Source of the DNA: Indolivaga alginatilytica
GTDB taxonomy: Bacteria; Bacteroidota; Bacteroidia; Bacteroidales; Dysgonomonadaceae
Reading direction: 5' to 3'
DNA: 64,000 nt
Assembly (NCBI RefSeq): GCF_003201355.1
Contig: NZ_QICL01000007.1
Coordinates: forward strand, 109,690-173,689
Shown: positions 27,052-35,728 of the stretch, piece by piece
How positions within the stretch are numbered: the stretch's first letter is position 1
How the letters are laid out: the number at the start of each line of letters is the position of its first letter
Program-made: the position numbers and the translations under genes
Notes under the pieces: generated by a model
What the model saw: only the letters and a program-made list of their open reading frames with translations
Told to the model about the DNA's origin: nothing
The model's database searches: none

Positions 27052-28104
27052 ATGTTTACAAAAATAATAGATCAGGATAAGATAACCAAAGTAGCGGATT
27101 TAATTGATAAAGCGGATAAAGCTGTTATTGTAACACATGTTTCGCCGGATGGAGATGCTATCGGTTCTTCTTTGGGATTGTATCATTATCTGATTGATCA
27201 GGGATTGGATGCAACTATTATAGTGCCTAACGAGTTTCCCTATTTTTTGAAGTGGCTTAAGGGTTCGAAGGATATTCTTATCTATGAGAAGTATCCTGAG
27301 TTTGCCGAAAAGCTGATTAGCGAAACAGATCTTATATTCTGTCTGGACTTTAATGTGCTGAGCCGTATCAAAAATGTAGGGGTTGCTGTAGAAGCATCTA
27401 AGGCGAAAAAGGTTTTGATAGATCACCATCCATATCCTTCAGACTTTAGTAATGTTTGTATTTCTCATCCGGAGATATCGTCAACCAGCGAATTGGTGTT
27501 CAGATTGATATGTCGTATGGGTGATTTTGAGATGATGAGTAAAGACTCTGCTGAAGCGATCTATATGGGGATGATGACCGATACAGGAGCATTTACATAT
27601 AATTCGAATGATGCACAGATATATTATATAATTGCTCAGCTTTTAAATAAAGGAATAGATAAAGATTTTATTTACTCGAAAGTATATCATAGTTATACAG
27701 CCGACCGATATCGTATGATGGGGCATATGCTGTCTGAACGTATGAAGATCTATGAAGAATACGGAGCAGGGCTGATATGGTTAGATAATGAAGATCAGAA
27801 GAGATTCAATTCCCAAAAAGGAGATACCGAGGGGTTTGCTAATCTTCCATTAAATATACAGGGGGTAACTTTTTCCGTATTTTTGCGTGAAGACGATGAT
27901 ATGATAAAGGTATCACTCCGTTCGCAAGGCGATTTCCCATGTAATACATTTGCTTCTCAGTGTTTCAATGGTGGTGGTCACCTGAATGCTTCGGGCGGTG
28001 AGTTTTTCGGATCGTTGGTTGAAGCAATCGATCTTTTTGAGCGTACCCTTCCGGAGTATGCTGATTTATTGATAAGTAATAAAAATAATCTAGAGAAAAA
28101 ATGA
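27052..28104 (+). CDS. nrnA: DHH-family bifunctional oligoribonuclease / PAP phosphatase (NrnA-like)
   Basis: NrnA degrades short RNA oligomers and, in many bacteria, dephosphorylates 3'-phosphoadenosine 5'-phosphate. The 350-residue protein has the DHH domain motifs HVSPDGDAIGSS (29-40) and LIDHHPYP (Asp124-His125-His126), a metal motif TDTGAF, and the C-terminal DHHA1 GGGHLNASGG motif. It probably forms a unit with the next lipoprotein (4-nt ATGA overlap) and glmM. A TATTTTTG box at 26931-26938 is a possible promoter element. Confidence 0.93.
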   Translation: MFTKIIDQDKITKVADLIDKADKAVIVTHVSPDGDAIGSSLGLYHYLIDQGLDATIIVPNEFPYFLKWLKGSKDILIYEKYPEFAEKLISETDLIFCLDFNVLSRIKNVGVAVEASKAKKVLIDHHPYPSDFSNVCISHPEISSTSELVFRLICRMGDFEMMSKDSAEAIYMGMMTDTGAFTYNSNDAQIYYIIAQLLNKGIDKDFIYSKVYHSYTADRYRMMGHMLSERMKIYEEYGAGLIWLDNEDQKRFNSQKGDTEGFANLPLNIQGVTFSVFLREDDDMIKVSLRSQGDFPCNTFASQCFNGGGHLNASGGEFFGSLVEAIDLFERTLPEYADLLISNKNNLEKK

Positions 28105-28685
28105 AAAAAGTACTAGGTCTGGTTTGCTTTTTTATTGGTTTATGTGTCGCTTTCGGTGCTTGTAGTAATACAGAAACCTATGCTGATAAATTAAAAAATG
28201 AACGTAAAAATATTGCCCGTTTTATCAATGAGCATAATATTGTTGTTTTAAGTCAATACCCGGCTAATGGAGTTTTTGAGGAAAATCAGTTTTTTAGAGA
28301 TCCTGTTACCGGTGTTTATATAAATGTAATAGATTCGGGCAATGGCAATAGGGCAAGTGTGGCTAAGCGCTCATTAGTGACTGTGAGGTTTTCGGGGGCA
28401 ATGACAGTGCCTGCAAACGAATTGGATACTAATACTAATAATGTGTCGGGACTACAACCTATGACATTTAACTATGGTATTTCCGGTACTTATTCAAGTA
28501 CTAATCAGTATCTACCTGACTATTTTTTCTTATCCCAAGGTATTATTGCTCCTTTAAGGTTTGTAGGAGAAAACGCCAGAGTTAGCCTTATAGTTCCTTT
28601 TGCACAAGGTTCTACTTACCAATTAGCTGCGTTCCAACCTATGTATTATGAGATGTTACACTATACAACAATTATTAACAACTAA
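28101..28685 (+). CDS. DUF4827 lipoprotein
   Basis: The 194-residue predicted lipoprotein (signal MKKVLGLVCFFIGLCVAFGAC, Cys21) matches the Bacteroidetes DUF4827 family, distantly similar to FKBP-type peptidyl-prolyl isomerases. Visible segments include VTVRFSGAMT and the C-terminal SLIVPFAQGSTYQL. Activity is not established. Its start overlaps nrnA by 4 nt and glmM follows 14 nt later, implying co-transcription. Confidence 0.82.
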   Translation: MKKVLGLVCFFIGLCVAFGACSNTETYADKLKNERKNIARFINEHNIVVLSQYPANGVFEENQFFRDPVTGVYINVIDSGNGNRASVAKRSLVTVRFSGAMTVPANELDTNTNNVSGLQPMTFNYGISGTYSSTNQYLPDYFFLSQGIIAPLRFVGENARVSLIVPFAQGSTYQLAAFQPMYYEMLHYTTIINN

Positions 28686-28699
28686 TCTATATTTCTATT

Positions 28700-30085
28700 A
28701 TGGCATTAATTAAATCAATATCAGGTATCAGAGGTACTATCGGCGGGTATGCCGGTGAAGGACTGAACCCTCTTGATGCTGTTAAATTTGTGTCGGCTTA
28801 TGCCACTTTTATTCGGAAAAACACAACTGCCGGCAGTAATAAGATTGTAGTCGGTCGAGATGCCCGTATCTCGGGAGCTATGATGGAACAAGTCGTAGTG
28901 GGTACACTTATGGGAATAGGTTTTGATGTTGTAAATATAGGATTGGCAACAACTCCTACAACAGAATTGGCTACTGCTATGGAGGGTGCATGTGGAGGAA
29001 TTATCCTTACAGCGAGCCACAATCCGCGTCAGTGGAATGCGCTGAAACTTCTTAATCAAAACGGAGAATTCCTTAATGCTGAAGAAGGTGCAGAAGTATT
29101 ACGTATTGCCGAAGCCGAAGAATTTATTTTTGCAGATGTTGATCATTTGGGGAAAATTACAAACAAAGATTATACGGATGCACATATCAAAGCAGTACTC
29201 GATCTTAAATTAGTAGATGTTGCTGCAATAAAAGCTGCTGATTTTAAAGTAGCCATAGATTGTGTAAACTCGGTAGGAGGAATCGTTGTACCTAAATTGC
29301 TTAAAGCTTTAGGTGTAAATAATATAATAGAGCTCAATTGTGAGCCTACAGGTGATTTTGCTCATAACCCTGAGCCTTTGGCTGAAAATTTGACGGAGAT
29401 TTCAGATCTAATGAAGTCAGGTAAAGCAGATATTGGTATCGTTGTCGATCCCGATGTTGACCGTTTGGCTTTGGTGGATGAGAAAGGTGAGATGTTTGGC
29501 GAAGAATATACTTTGGTGGCTGTTGCCGATTATGTGTTGAAGCATACTCCGGGCAATACGGTATCTAATTTAAGTTCGAGCCGTGCCTTACGTGATGTTA
29601 CTAACCGTTATGGTATGCAGTATAATGCTGCCGCAGTGGGAGAAGTAAATGTAACTACCAAAATGAAAGAAACCAATGCTGTAATTGGTGGTGAAGGTAA
29701 TGGAGGGGTTATATATCCTGCCAGCCATTACGGACGCGATTCATTGGTGGGTATTGCATTGTTTTTGACACATTTGGCACATGAAAAGAAAACTGTAAGC
29801 GAATTACGTGCGACTTATCCTGAATATTATATTGCGAAACAAAAGATCGAGTTAACTCCCGAAATAGATGTCGATGCAATATTGAAAGCAGTAAAAGATA
29901 AGTTTTCATCTTATGATGTAACCGATATAGATGGCGTGAAAATTGATTTCCCTGATAAATGGGTGCACTTGCGTAAATCGAATACAGAACCGATTATCCG
30001 TATCTATTCGGAAGCTTCAACGATGAAGGATGCTGAAATTGCAGGAGCTGAGATTATTGAAATTATAAAGTCTCTAACAAAATAG
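28700..30085 (+). CDS. glmM: Phosphoglucosamine mutase
   Basis: GlmM converts glucosamine 6-phosphate to glucosamine 1-phosphate for UDP-GlcNAc, the precursor of peptidoglycan and LPS. The 461-residue phosphohexomutase has the phosphoserine loop TASHNPRQWNA (Ser106), the Mg-binding DPDVDR (Asp250, 252, 254), the sugar-binding GGEGNGG and the phosphate-binding RKSNTEPIIR. Among alpha-phosphohexomutases the short length and GEGNGGV favour GlmM, but a phosphomannomutase/phosphoglucomutase role cannot be excluded. Confidence 0.88.
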   Translation: MALIKSISGIRGTIGGYAGEGLNPLDAVKFVSAYATFIRKNTTAGSNKIVVGRDARISGAMMEQVVVGTLMGIGFDVVNIGLATTPTTELATAMEGACGGIILTASHNPRQWNALKLLNQNGEFLNAEEGAEVLRIAEAEEFIFADVDHLGKITNKDYTDAHIKAVLDLKLVDVAAIKAADFKVAIDCVNSVGGIVVPKLLKALGVNNIIELNCEPTGDFAHNPEPLAENLTEISDLMKSGKADIGIVVDPDVDRLALVDEKGEMFGEEYTLVAVADYVLKHTPGNTVSNLSSSRALRDVTNRYGMQYNAAAVGEVNVTTKMKETNAVIGGEGNGGVIYPASHYGRDSLVGIALFLTHLAHEKKTVSELRATYPEYYIAKQKIELTPEIDVDAILKAVKDKFSSYDVTDIDGVKIDFPDKWVHLRKSNTEPIIRIYSEASTMKDAEIAGAEIIEIIKSLTK

Positions 30086-30274
30086 AGTTTTCGAAAAAGT
30101 AAATAGAATCGGCTTGTGTCATTGCAAAAAATGATGCAGGTCGATTTTTCCGTCTGAAAAGACAGGTGTATTATATTACAAATAGGTAACTACTCTATTC
30201 GTTTTTAGAGCTATATTTAGGAAATAAAAGGAGTGTCCAATAAAACTTGCAGAAACATAAATAGTTTAAGTCAG

Positions 30275-31111
30275 ATGAAAGAGAAACTAGTCAGTATAGA
30301 TGAAATTCGCAACGTACATCCTGTTTTTAGAGGGCGTTTTGGAAATATTCTTATTAAGATAGCGATGAGCCTTACAGGTTTAAATAAGGTTAATCGTATT
30401 TATGATACATCTAAACAATACGAAGGTGTTGAGTTTTGTAACCATCTTTTAAAAGATGTCGGAGTGAATATTGTTGTCGAAAATTCAGAAATTCTGAATC
30501 AGTTCGAAGGACAGGCATTTATTACTGTATCCAATCATGCATACGGGCATATTGACGGAATTACGGCAATTGACGTTGTAGGTTCTATACGTCCGGACTA
30601 CAAAATGATGGTTAATTTTATTCTGGGAATGATAGACACTATGTCGATGCACTTTATTGCGGTTAATCCTTATCAAAGTGGAAAATTAGCCAATAAATCG
30701 AGTCTCGATGGAGTAAAACAATGTATCAGTCACATAAAAGGAGGCCATCCTCTCGGATTCTTTCCTGCGGGTGCGGTTTCAAAAACGAAGATAAGGAAAG
30801 GTAAAATGATTGTTCGGGACAGAGAATGGCAGCCTTCGGTCATAAAATTGATTAAAGGTTCTAAAGTTCCTGTCGTTCCGATGTACTTTAGTGGGAAGAA
30901 TTCATGGTTTTTCAATTTTCTGGATCTTGTGGATTGGCGATTACGGAGCTTGCGTTTAGGGCATGAGGTATACAATAAAAAAGGAAAGACAATGCGTGTT
31001 ATTTTCGGAGAACCTATTATGCCTGATGAAATAGCAAAACATACTGATCTGGAAGAGCTGGGAAATTTCTTAAAAGATAAAACTTATGCTCTGGCTAAAG
31101 ACGGAGAATAA
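30275..31111 (+). CDS. Lysophospholipid-type acyltransferase
   Basis: The family transfers acyl chains to glycerol phosphate or amino-acid lipid acceptors at the inner membrane. The protein has the catalytic block SNHAYGHIDG (the NHxxxxxD variant common in this phylum), FFPAGAVSKTK as the glycerophosphate-binding block and VPVVPMYFSG. I chose the ATG at 30275 (278 residues); a GTG at 30233 would add 14 residues but AGGAG abuts it without spacing. PlsC-like or glycine/ornithine-lipid synthesis are both possible. Confidence 0.83.
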   Translation: MKEKLVSIDEIRNVHPVFRGRFGNILIKIAMSLTGLNKVNRIYDTSKQYEGVEFCNHLLKDVGVNIVVENSEILNQFEGQAFITVSNHAYGHIDGITAIDVVGSIRPDYKMMVNFILGMIDTMSMHFIAVNPYQSGKLANKSSLDGVKQCISHIKGGHPLGFFPAGAVSKTKIRKGKMIVRDREWQPSVIKLIKGSKVPVVPMYFSGKNSWFFNFLDLVDWRLRSLRLGHEVYNKKGKTMRVIFGEPIMPDEIAKHTDLEELGNFLKDKTYALAKDGE

Positions 31112-31196
31112 AGGTAAAGGTATAAAAATACCGGTTTTTTATCTATCAGTTAGCTATGAATAAGGAACATTCAACAAGGAAAAATAAAACTCATAA

Positions 31197-31367
31197 AAAA
31201 AGTGTTACTTTTGTTACCTTTGTAACCTTTTGAATGGTTGTTGATTGATTATTAGTGATTTAAGAAAGTCTCAAAAGTGACATTTATTAGTCGTTTACCG
31301 GCTGTTTTTGTTACTTAATTGTTTACTTCCTGTAACTAATGATCCCTTTATTGTAGAACTTTTCACC
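31197..31367 (+). repeat. Dispersed intergenic repeat, copy B
   Basis: It starts AAAAAGTGTTACTTTTGTTA, then CTTTGTAACC, and ends TTTATTGTAGAACTTTTC. These match copy A (19563-19723) in order and orientation with moderate divergence. Both copies lie in spacers between unrelated genes. Confidence 0.75.
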
Positions 31368-31460
31368 TGCTGATTTTATTTGATGTATATAAACAGAAGT
31401 TGTCTTTTTGGGAGATTCGTTTGTTTGAGATCAAATTAAATATGTAAATTTGTCAGTATA

Positions 31461-31527
31461 GCTGTTATCAGTTATCAGTTAACAGTTAACAGTCTCGGGT
31501 TTACTTGTCTACTTGTTAACTCGTAAC
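31461..31527. repeat. CAGTTAT heptamer and AAGTAGAC octamer cluster
   Basis: Heptamers GTTATCA, GTTATCA, GTTAACA, GTTAACA are followed by TTTACTTGTCTACTTGTTAAC, the reverse complement of the octamer cluster at 14002-14040. Both repeat families thus occur side by side here. Confidence 0.75.
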
Positions 31528-31546
31528 TATTTTATTTTACTTAAAC

Positions 31547-31560
31547 AGGTCTGAGACCTT
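31547..31560 (+). promoter_or_regulatory. Palindrome AGGTCT-G-AGACCT, copy 1
   Basis: A perfect 6-bp inverted repeat around a single base, ending 14 nt before the ATG of the sigma-54 activator. Similar copies lie at 33355, 44995 and 50947. Confidence 0.7.
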
Positions 31561-31574
31561 AATTATACTACGAT

Positions 31575-32846
31575 ATGGCAAAACCCGATATGCAGCAGGT
31601 AAAGCAACGATTTGGAATTATTGGAAATAGTCCGGATTTGAACAGGGCTATTGATATAGCCTTGCAGGTTGCTCCAACAGATATGTCAGTATTGGTAACA
31701 GGGGAGAGTGGGGTCGGAAAAGAAAATTTCCCTCAGATAATCCATCAGTTTAGTCGCCGTAAACATGGCACCTATATTGCGGTTAACTGTGGCTCAATCC
31801 CCGAAGGTACGATCGATTCGGAGTTATTCGGGCATGAAAAAGGTTCTTTTACGGGTGCTACAGGCGAACGTAAAGGATACTTTGAAGTTGCCAATGGAGG
31901 AACGTTGTTCTTGGATGAGGTGGGAGAGCTTCCGCTGTCTACCCAAGCTCGCCTGTTACGTGTTTTGGAGAGTGGCGAATACATGAAAGTCGGTTCTTCG
32001 AAAGTGGAGAAGACAGATGTGCGAGTTGTTGCTGCTACTAATCTGGATATGGTTACTGCCACAGCAAACGGGCGGTTTCGGGAGGATTTGTATTATCGTT
32101 TGAATACTGTTCCTATTCGTGTGCCTGCATTGCGTGAACGTAAGGATGACATTCCTCTATTGTTCCGAAAGTTTGCTAGTGAGTGTGCAGAGAAATACCA
32201 GATGCCCGCCATTGCGTTGACTGCTGATGCCCGTGAAGTTCTTAAAAATTACAGGTGGCCGGGAAATGTGCGTCAACTGAAAAATATCACAGAACAGATT
32301 TCTATTATCGAACAGGTAAGAGAAATAAGTCCCGATATATTAAAACAATACCTTCCCGCAAATGAAGTCGGTATTGTTCCCATAGGTACTATTAATGCCG
32401 GAGGAACGGAGCATAAGTTATTTAATAGCGAACGCGAAATTCTCTATCAGGTACTTTTCGATATGAGAAAAGATATGAATGAATTGAAGAAGGTCGTACA
32501 TGACCTGATCGCCGGAAAAGATTCGTCTCATCTGGGGAAGGAAGCGGTAATTCCCTCTTCATCAGGATTTACTGTAATCGATAAAGATACAAATACGAAT
32601 ATAACAGTTCCCGTCAAATATAATGAGAACCCGTCGGTCTCTTTACCTATCTCAAAAGATGCGGAGGATATAGACTCTAATGATTATGAAGAGGAAGCTG
32701 TTTCGCTTCAGGACGTAGAGAAGGATATGATTAAAAAAGCTTTGGAGCGTCATAGTGGAAAACGTAAATATGCGGCTCAGGATCTGAAAATATCCGAACG
32801 TACATTGTATCGAAAGATCAAAGAATACAATTTAGAGAATTTATGA
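31575..32846 (+). CDS. Sigma-54-dependent AAA+ transcriptional activator
   Basis: The 423-residue enhancer-binding protein lacks a receiver or sensor domain. The AAA+ core starts almost at the N-terminus: Walker A GESGVGKE (43-50), the sigma-54 contact loop GSFTGA (90-95), Walker B LFLDEV (111-116), VRVVAATN and the sensor II RWPGNVRQL. A linker of about 110 residues leads to a C-terminal Fis-type helix-turn-helix (ALERHSGKRKYAAQDLKISERTLYRKI). It overlaps lptE by 4 nt, the usual Bacteroidetes arrangement, so it may control envelope functions. Confidence 0.95.
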   Translation: MAKPDMQQVKQRFGIIGNSPDLNRAIDIALQVAPTDMSVLVTGESGVGKENFPQIIHQFSRRKHGTYIAVNCGSIPEGTIDSELFGHEKGSFTGATGERKGYFEVANGGTLFLDEVGELPLSTQARLLRVLESGEYMKVGSSKVEKTDVRVVAATNLDMVTATANGRFREDLYYRLNTVPIRVPALRERKDDIPLLFRKFASECAEKYQMPAIALTADAREVLKNYRWPGNVRQLKNITEQISIIEQVREISPDILKQYLPANEVGIVPIGTINAGGTEHKLFNSEREILYQVLFDMRKDMNELKKVVHDLIAGKDSSHLGKEAVIPSSSGFTVIDKDTNTNITVPVKYNENPSVSLPISKDAEDIDSNDYEEEAVSLQDVEKDMIKKALERHSGKRKYAAQDLKISERTLYRKIKEYNLENL

Positions 32847-33349
32847 GAAAACTGATTTCTTGCTTATTAATAGTAGTAGTTGCTGTTTCGTGTCGCATTT
32901 CGTATCAGTTTAATGGTGCATCGATTGATTACAGTAAGATAAAGACTCTGGAGATTAAAGATTTTCAAAATCAGGCAAGGTTGGTGTACCCTCGGTTATC
33001 ACAGGAGTTTAGTGAGCATATGAGAGATGTATTTCTTCGGAATACAAAACTTCAATTAGTTACAAACAGACCTGCCGATCTTGAGATAGAAGGAGAGATT
33101 ATCGGTTATGATCTTATGCCTTTGGCTGTGCAGGATGGTCAGTATGCATCGCAAACACGTTTGATCATGACCGTGAGGATGCGTTTTCATAATAACGTAA
33201 ATCCACAGGAGGATAAGGAAGAAACTTTCTCTGCTTATCAGAATTTTGATAGTAATAAGATGTTGACAGATATAGAGGCTGAACTGGTAGAAGAGCTGAA
33301 TAGGGAAATTGTAGATCAGATATTTAACTCTACAATGGCAAATTGGTAA
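32843..33349 (+). CDS. lptE: LPS-assembly lipoprotein LptE
   Basis: LptE plugs the LptD barrel and helps insert lipopolysaccharide into the outer membrane. The 168-residue lipoprotein has lipobox VAVSC (Cys17) followed by SYQFNGASIDYSKIKTLEI, typical of the Bacteroidetes LptE branch. ATGA overlap with the activator gene indicates translational coupling. A 15-bp palindrome starts five bases after its stop. Confidence 0.9.
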   Translation: MRKLISCLLIVVVAVSCRISYQFNGASIDYSKIKTLEIKDFQNQARLVYPRLSQEFSEHMRDVFLRNTKLQLVTNRPADLEIEGEIIGYDLMPLAVQDGQYASQTRLIMTVRMRFHNNVNPQEDKEETFSAYQNFDSNKMLTDIEAELVEELNREIVDQIFNSTMANW

Positions 33350-33354
33350 TATAT

Positions 33355-33369
33355 AAGGTCTCAGACCTT
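33355..33369. promoter_or_regulatory. Palindrome AAGGTCT-C-AGACCTT, copy 2
   Basis: A perfect 7-bp inverted repeat around one base, immediately after lptE and 101 nt before the next start codon. This is the longest of the four copies and is the only one with C at its centre on the plus strand. Confidence 0.7.
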
Positions 33370-33470
33370 TTTGTTGCCTTGGTAAGAAAAACAGCAATAA
33401 GTAGTTATCATTAGAAAGTATATCATTAAATTTTTTTATCTACTTATTATACCAGAAAAAAGAGAAGGCT

Positions 33471-34367
33471 ATGAATATAAAGGATTTTTATGAATTGGTT
33501 GAATTAAAGAAAGAGCCCGATGTTTCGATGCTTCTTAAATTGCAACTTTTGACGAAGAAATATCCATTTTTTCAAGCCGGATTATATACCTATATCAAGT
33601 GTCTGCATCTTGGTGAATCGGATAATTTTTCCTCAGAACTGAATAGATTAGCTCCTTTTATAATGGATAGGAAGGCGTTGTTCTACTATGTGATGAGTGC
33701 CGAATACAAAGAGTTTCAGAAAAAATCAGGTCATGCTTTACCTGAAAGCCGCACTAATGTATTGATAAGTGCATTCTTTGAAACGCTTGATAATACGGAT
33801 GAACAGCGTGAACTGGAGCATGCTATTATAAATTCGAGTATGGCTTCGCTGGATTACTTTTCATATCTGGAATCGTCGGTAAATACGGAGTCCGGTGAGA
33901 AGGTTAATCTGGATAGTATTCCCTCCTTCTCTATAGAAGATATAGATCTTCATGGTAAGGGTGACGACGAAGTTGTTATATCTGATGTTGAAGCTGAAAT
34001 TGAAGTATCAGAAGAGATTGAACCTATTGGGGAGGTTGTTCAGATGAAGCATCAGGGCATTATTGATAGTTTTATCACTAAAGCCCAAGATAAAGAAAAT
34101 CTGCGCATCACGTTTGATCCGTCTATTCAGGATAATTTGTATGATGGGGATGATGTGCCTTTGCAGGATGAAACAGAGGAAGAATTGGACGATGACTTCT
34201 TTTTTACGCAAACTCTTGCTAATATTTATATTAAACAGAAGAAATATAACCGGGCATATGAAATTATTAAGCGTTTGAGTTTGAATTATCCCGAAAAAAA
34301 TATTTACTTTGCAGACCAATTATCATTTTTAGAAAAAGTAATAAAAAATTCGAATAAAAATAAATAA
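33471..34367 (+). CDS. TPR-like protein between lptE and secG
   Basis: The 298-residue cytoplasmic protein has no signal peptide. It has an N-terminal helical part (about 1-130), an acidic middle (about 145-250, many Asp/Glu) and a C-terminal TPR-like pair (QTLANIYIKQKKYNRAYEIIKRL, about 250-272, then YPEKNIYFADQLSFLEK). The family is conserved in this position in Bacteroidetes but has no assigned function as far as I know. secG starts 5 nt after it. Confidence 0.8.
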   Translation: MNIKDFYELVELKKEPDVSMLLKLQLLTKKYPFFQAGLYTYIKCLHLGESDNFSSELNRLAPFIMDRKALFYYVMSAEYKEFQKKSGHALPESRTNVLISAFFETLDNTDEQRELEHAIINSSMASLDYFSYLESSVNTESGEKVNLDSIPSFSIEDIDLHGKGDDEVVISDVEAEIEVSEEIEPIGEVVQMKHQGIIDSFITKAQDKENLRITFDPSIQDNLYDGDDVPLQDETEEELDDDFFFTQTLANIYIKQKKYNRAYEIIKRLSLNYPEKNIYFADQLSFLEKVIKNSNKNK

Positions 34368-34372
34368 GAGAT

Positions 34373-34732
34373 ATGGAAATTGTTCTTTCTATTGTGACCA
34401 TTATAGTGTCTATTGTTTTGGTCTTGGTTGTTTTAGTTCAAAAGTCAAAAGGTGGAGGTTTATCCTCTAATTTTTCATCGTCTAACCAATTTATGGGAGC
34501 TCCTAAAACAGCAGACGTTTTGGAAAAAACAACATGGATTTTGGCTGGAACAGTTATTCTTTTAAGTATGGCGAGTACTAAAGTAATAACTAGTAATGCT
34601 CAAGCTAGACAACCACTTCAGATAGCTGCTCCTGTAGATAACACTGAAGCTCCTGATATGCAATCGCCACAACCAACTGCGGTTCCTCAATTGCCACAAG
34701 CGCCGGAATCAACTCCTGAGCCAGCTAATTAA
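34373..34732 (+). CDS. secG: Preprotein translocase subunit SecG
   Basis: SecG is an auxiliary subunit of the SecYEG channel. The 119-residue protein has two transmembrane helices (about 3-22 and 54-70), the conserved QKSKGGGLSSNFSSSNQFMG loop between them, and a Pro/Ala-rich tail. It ends a unit starting at the sigma-54 activator and is followed by a terminator. Confidence 0.94.
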   Translation: MEIVLSIVTIIVSIVLVLVVLVQKSKGGGLSSNFSSSNQFMGAPKTADVLEKTTWILAGTVILLSMASTKVITSNAQARQPLQIAAPVDNTEAPDMQSPQPTAVPQLPQAPESTPEPAN

Positions 34733-34766
34733 TTAGCTTCGTCTTATCAGAGTTCTTAAAATATAA

Positions 34767-34806
34767 AAGAGGAAAGCTTCGTAACTGTCGCTTTCCTCTT
34801 CTTTTC
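34767..34806. terminator. Bidirectional terminator between secG and the TrmH-type gene
   Basis: An 11-bp perfect stem (AAGAGGAAAGC with GCTTTCCTCTT) with T-runs on both strands separates the convergent genes. Confidence 0.9.
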
Positions 34807-34826
34807 GTTTTGGATTATCGAGAATA

Positions 34827-35618
34827 TCAAAAGCCTCGTTGCCGCATGGCTTCGAAGGTTATGACTGCTGTAGAGACCGATACATTCAGCGAATCGATTT
34901 TACCTCTCATCGGAATTTTAATCCTCCGATCGGCATTGTTCAGCCAGAAGGGAGTTAGTCCATCAGCTTCTGTTCCCATTACAATTGCAGAGGGTTGTGT
35001 GTAATTTTCTTCATGATACCAGTTTGATGCCTGCAATTCGGCTGCAAACGATTTTATGTTGTTTGCTTTTAGCCACATTAGGGCTTCATCCGACGAGCAA
35101 ACAGCAGTAGGTACGGTAAAGGTACATCCTACACCTGATCTTATCGCATTGGGGTTATAAATGTCTGTCAATGGATCACAAATAATGACTGCGTCTACTT
35201 GTGCCGCATCAGCACTTCTTAGTATAGCTCCTAAGTTTCCTGGTTTTTCGACAGCCTCCAGTATAATAATGAAAGGATTGTCCTTCGGCTTAAGATCTGC
35301 TAGTGTATGAGATTTTGGTTTAGCCAATGTAATTAGTCCATCCGAACCTTCGCGGTAAGCAATCTTCTCAAAGACTTGTTCTGATACTTCATATTTAATA
35401 TCCTCTTTAATACTGTTTAGTACCTGAGGGTAATCCGTCTTGTCAAATAGATCGGGACAGATAAATACTGAATCTACAATATATCCGGCAGAAAGCGCAA
35501 GGGTTAGTTCTCGTGCACCTTCGAGTATAAAAAGGTTCTGTGCTTTGCGTTCTTTAGCTTTGCCCAGTTTTACGATGTTCTTTATGCGATTATTTTGCAG
35601 ACTTGTAATTCGTTCCAT
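34827..35618 (-). CDS. TrmH/SpoU-family RNA 2'-O-methyltransferase
   Basis: The 263-residue SPOUT methyltransferase carries the three family motifs: EKPGNLGAILRSADA (about 131-145), IVMGTEADGL (about 213-222) and PMRGKIDSLNVSVSTA (about 236-251), after an N-terminal substrate-binding domain (MERITSLQNNRIKNIVKL). It 2'-O-methylates a tRNA or 23S rRNA ribose; the target cannot be assigned from sequence alone. Confidence 0.92.
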   Translation of the reverse strand: MERITSLQNNRIKNIVKLGKAKERKAQNLFILEGARELTLALSAGYIVDSVFICPDLFDKTDYPQVLNSIKEDIKYEVSEQVFEKIAYREGSDGLITLAKPKSHTLADLKPKDNPFIIILEAVEKPGNLGAILRSADAAQVDAVIICDPLTDIYNPNAIRSGVGCTFTVPTAVCSSDEALMWLKANNIKSFAAELQASNWYHEENYTQPSAIVMGTEADGLTPFWLNNADRRIKIPMRGKIDSLNVSVSTAVITFEAMRQRGF

Positions 35619-35674
35619 ATCTATTTACAAAGGAATATAAATTTCTTGATGTATCCGAATAAAATATCAAAAAC

Positions 35675-35706
35675 AAAAGAGCTTGCCTTTTCAGGTAAGC
35701 TCTTTT
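35675..35706 (-). terminator. Terminator of the receptor-lipoprotein operon
   Basis: A 13-bp stem with one wobble (AAAAGAGCTTGCC with GGTAAGCTCTTTT) lies 23 nt beyond the stop of the minus-strand lipoprotein gene. Confidence 0.88.
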
Positions 35707-35728
35707 GATATGCTAAGAGTTATTTCTT

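Larger units (their letters stand above)
31112..31574. other. Intergenic region with three repeat types
   Basis: No supported gene. It contains repeat copy B (31197-31367), a CAGTTA heptamer plus AAGTAGAC-type cluster (31461-31527), and a palindrome AGGTCTGAGACCT (31547-31559) just before the sigma-54 activator. Confidence 0.7.

Noticed and set aside
34810..35640. Plus-strand frames opposite the TrmH-type gene
   Set aside because: They have no family features and the minus-strand SPOUT motifs are clear.
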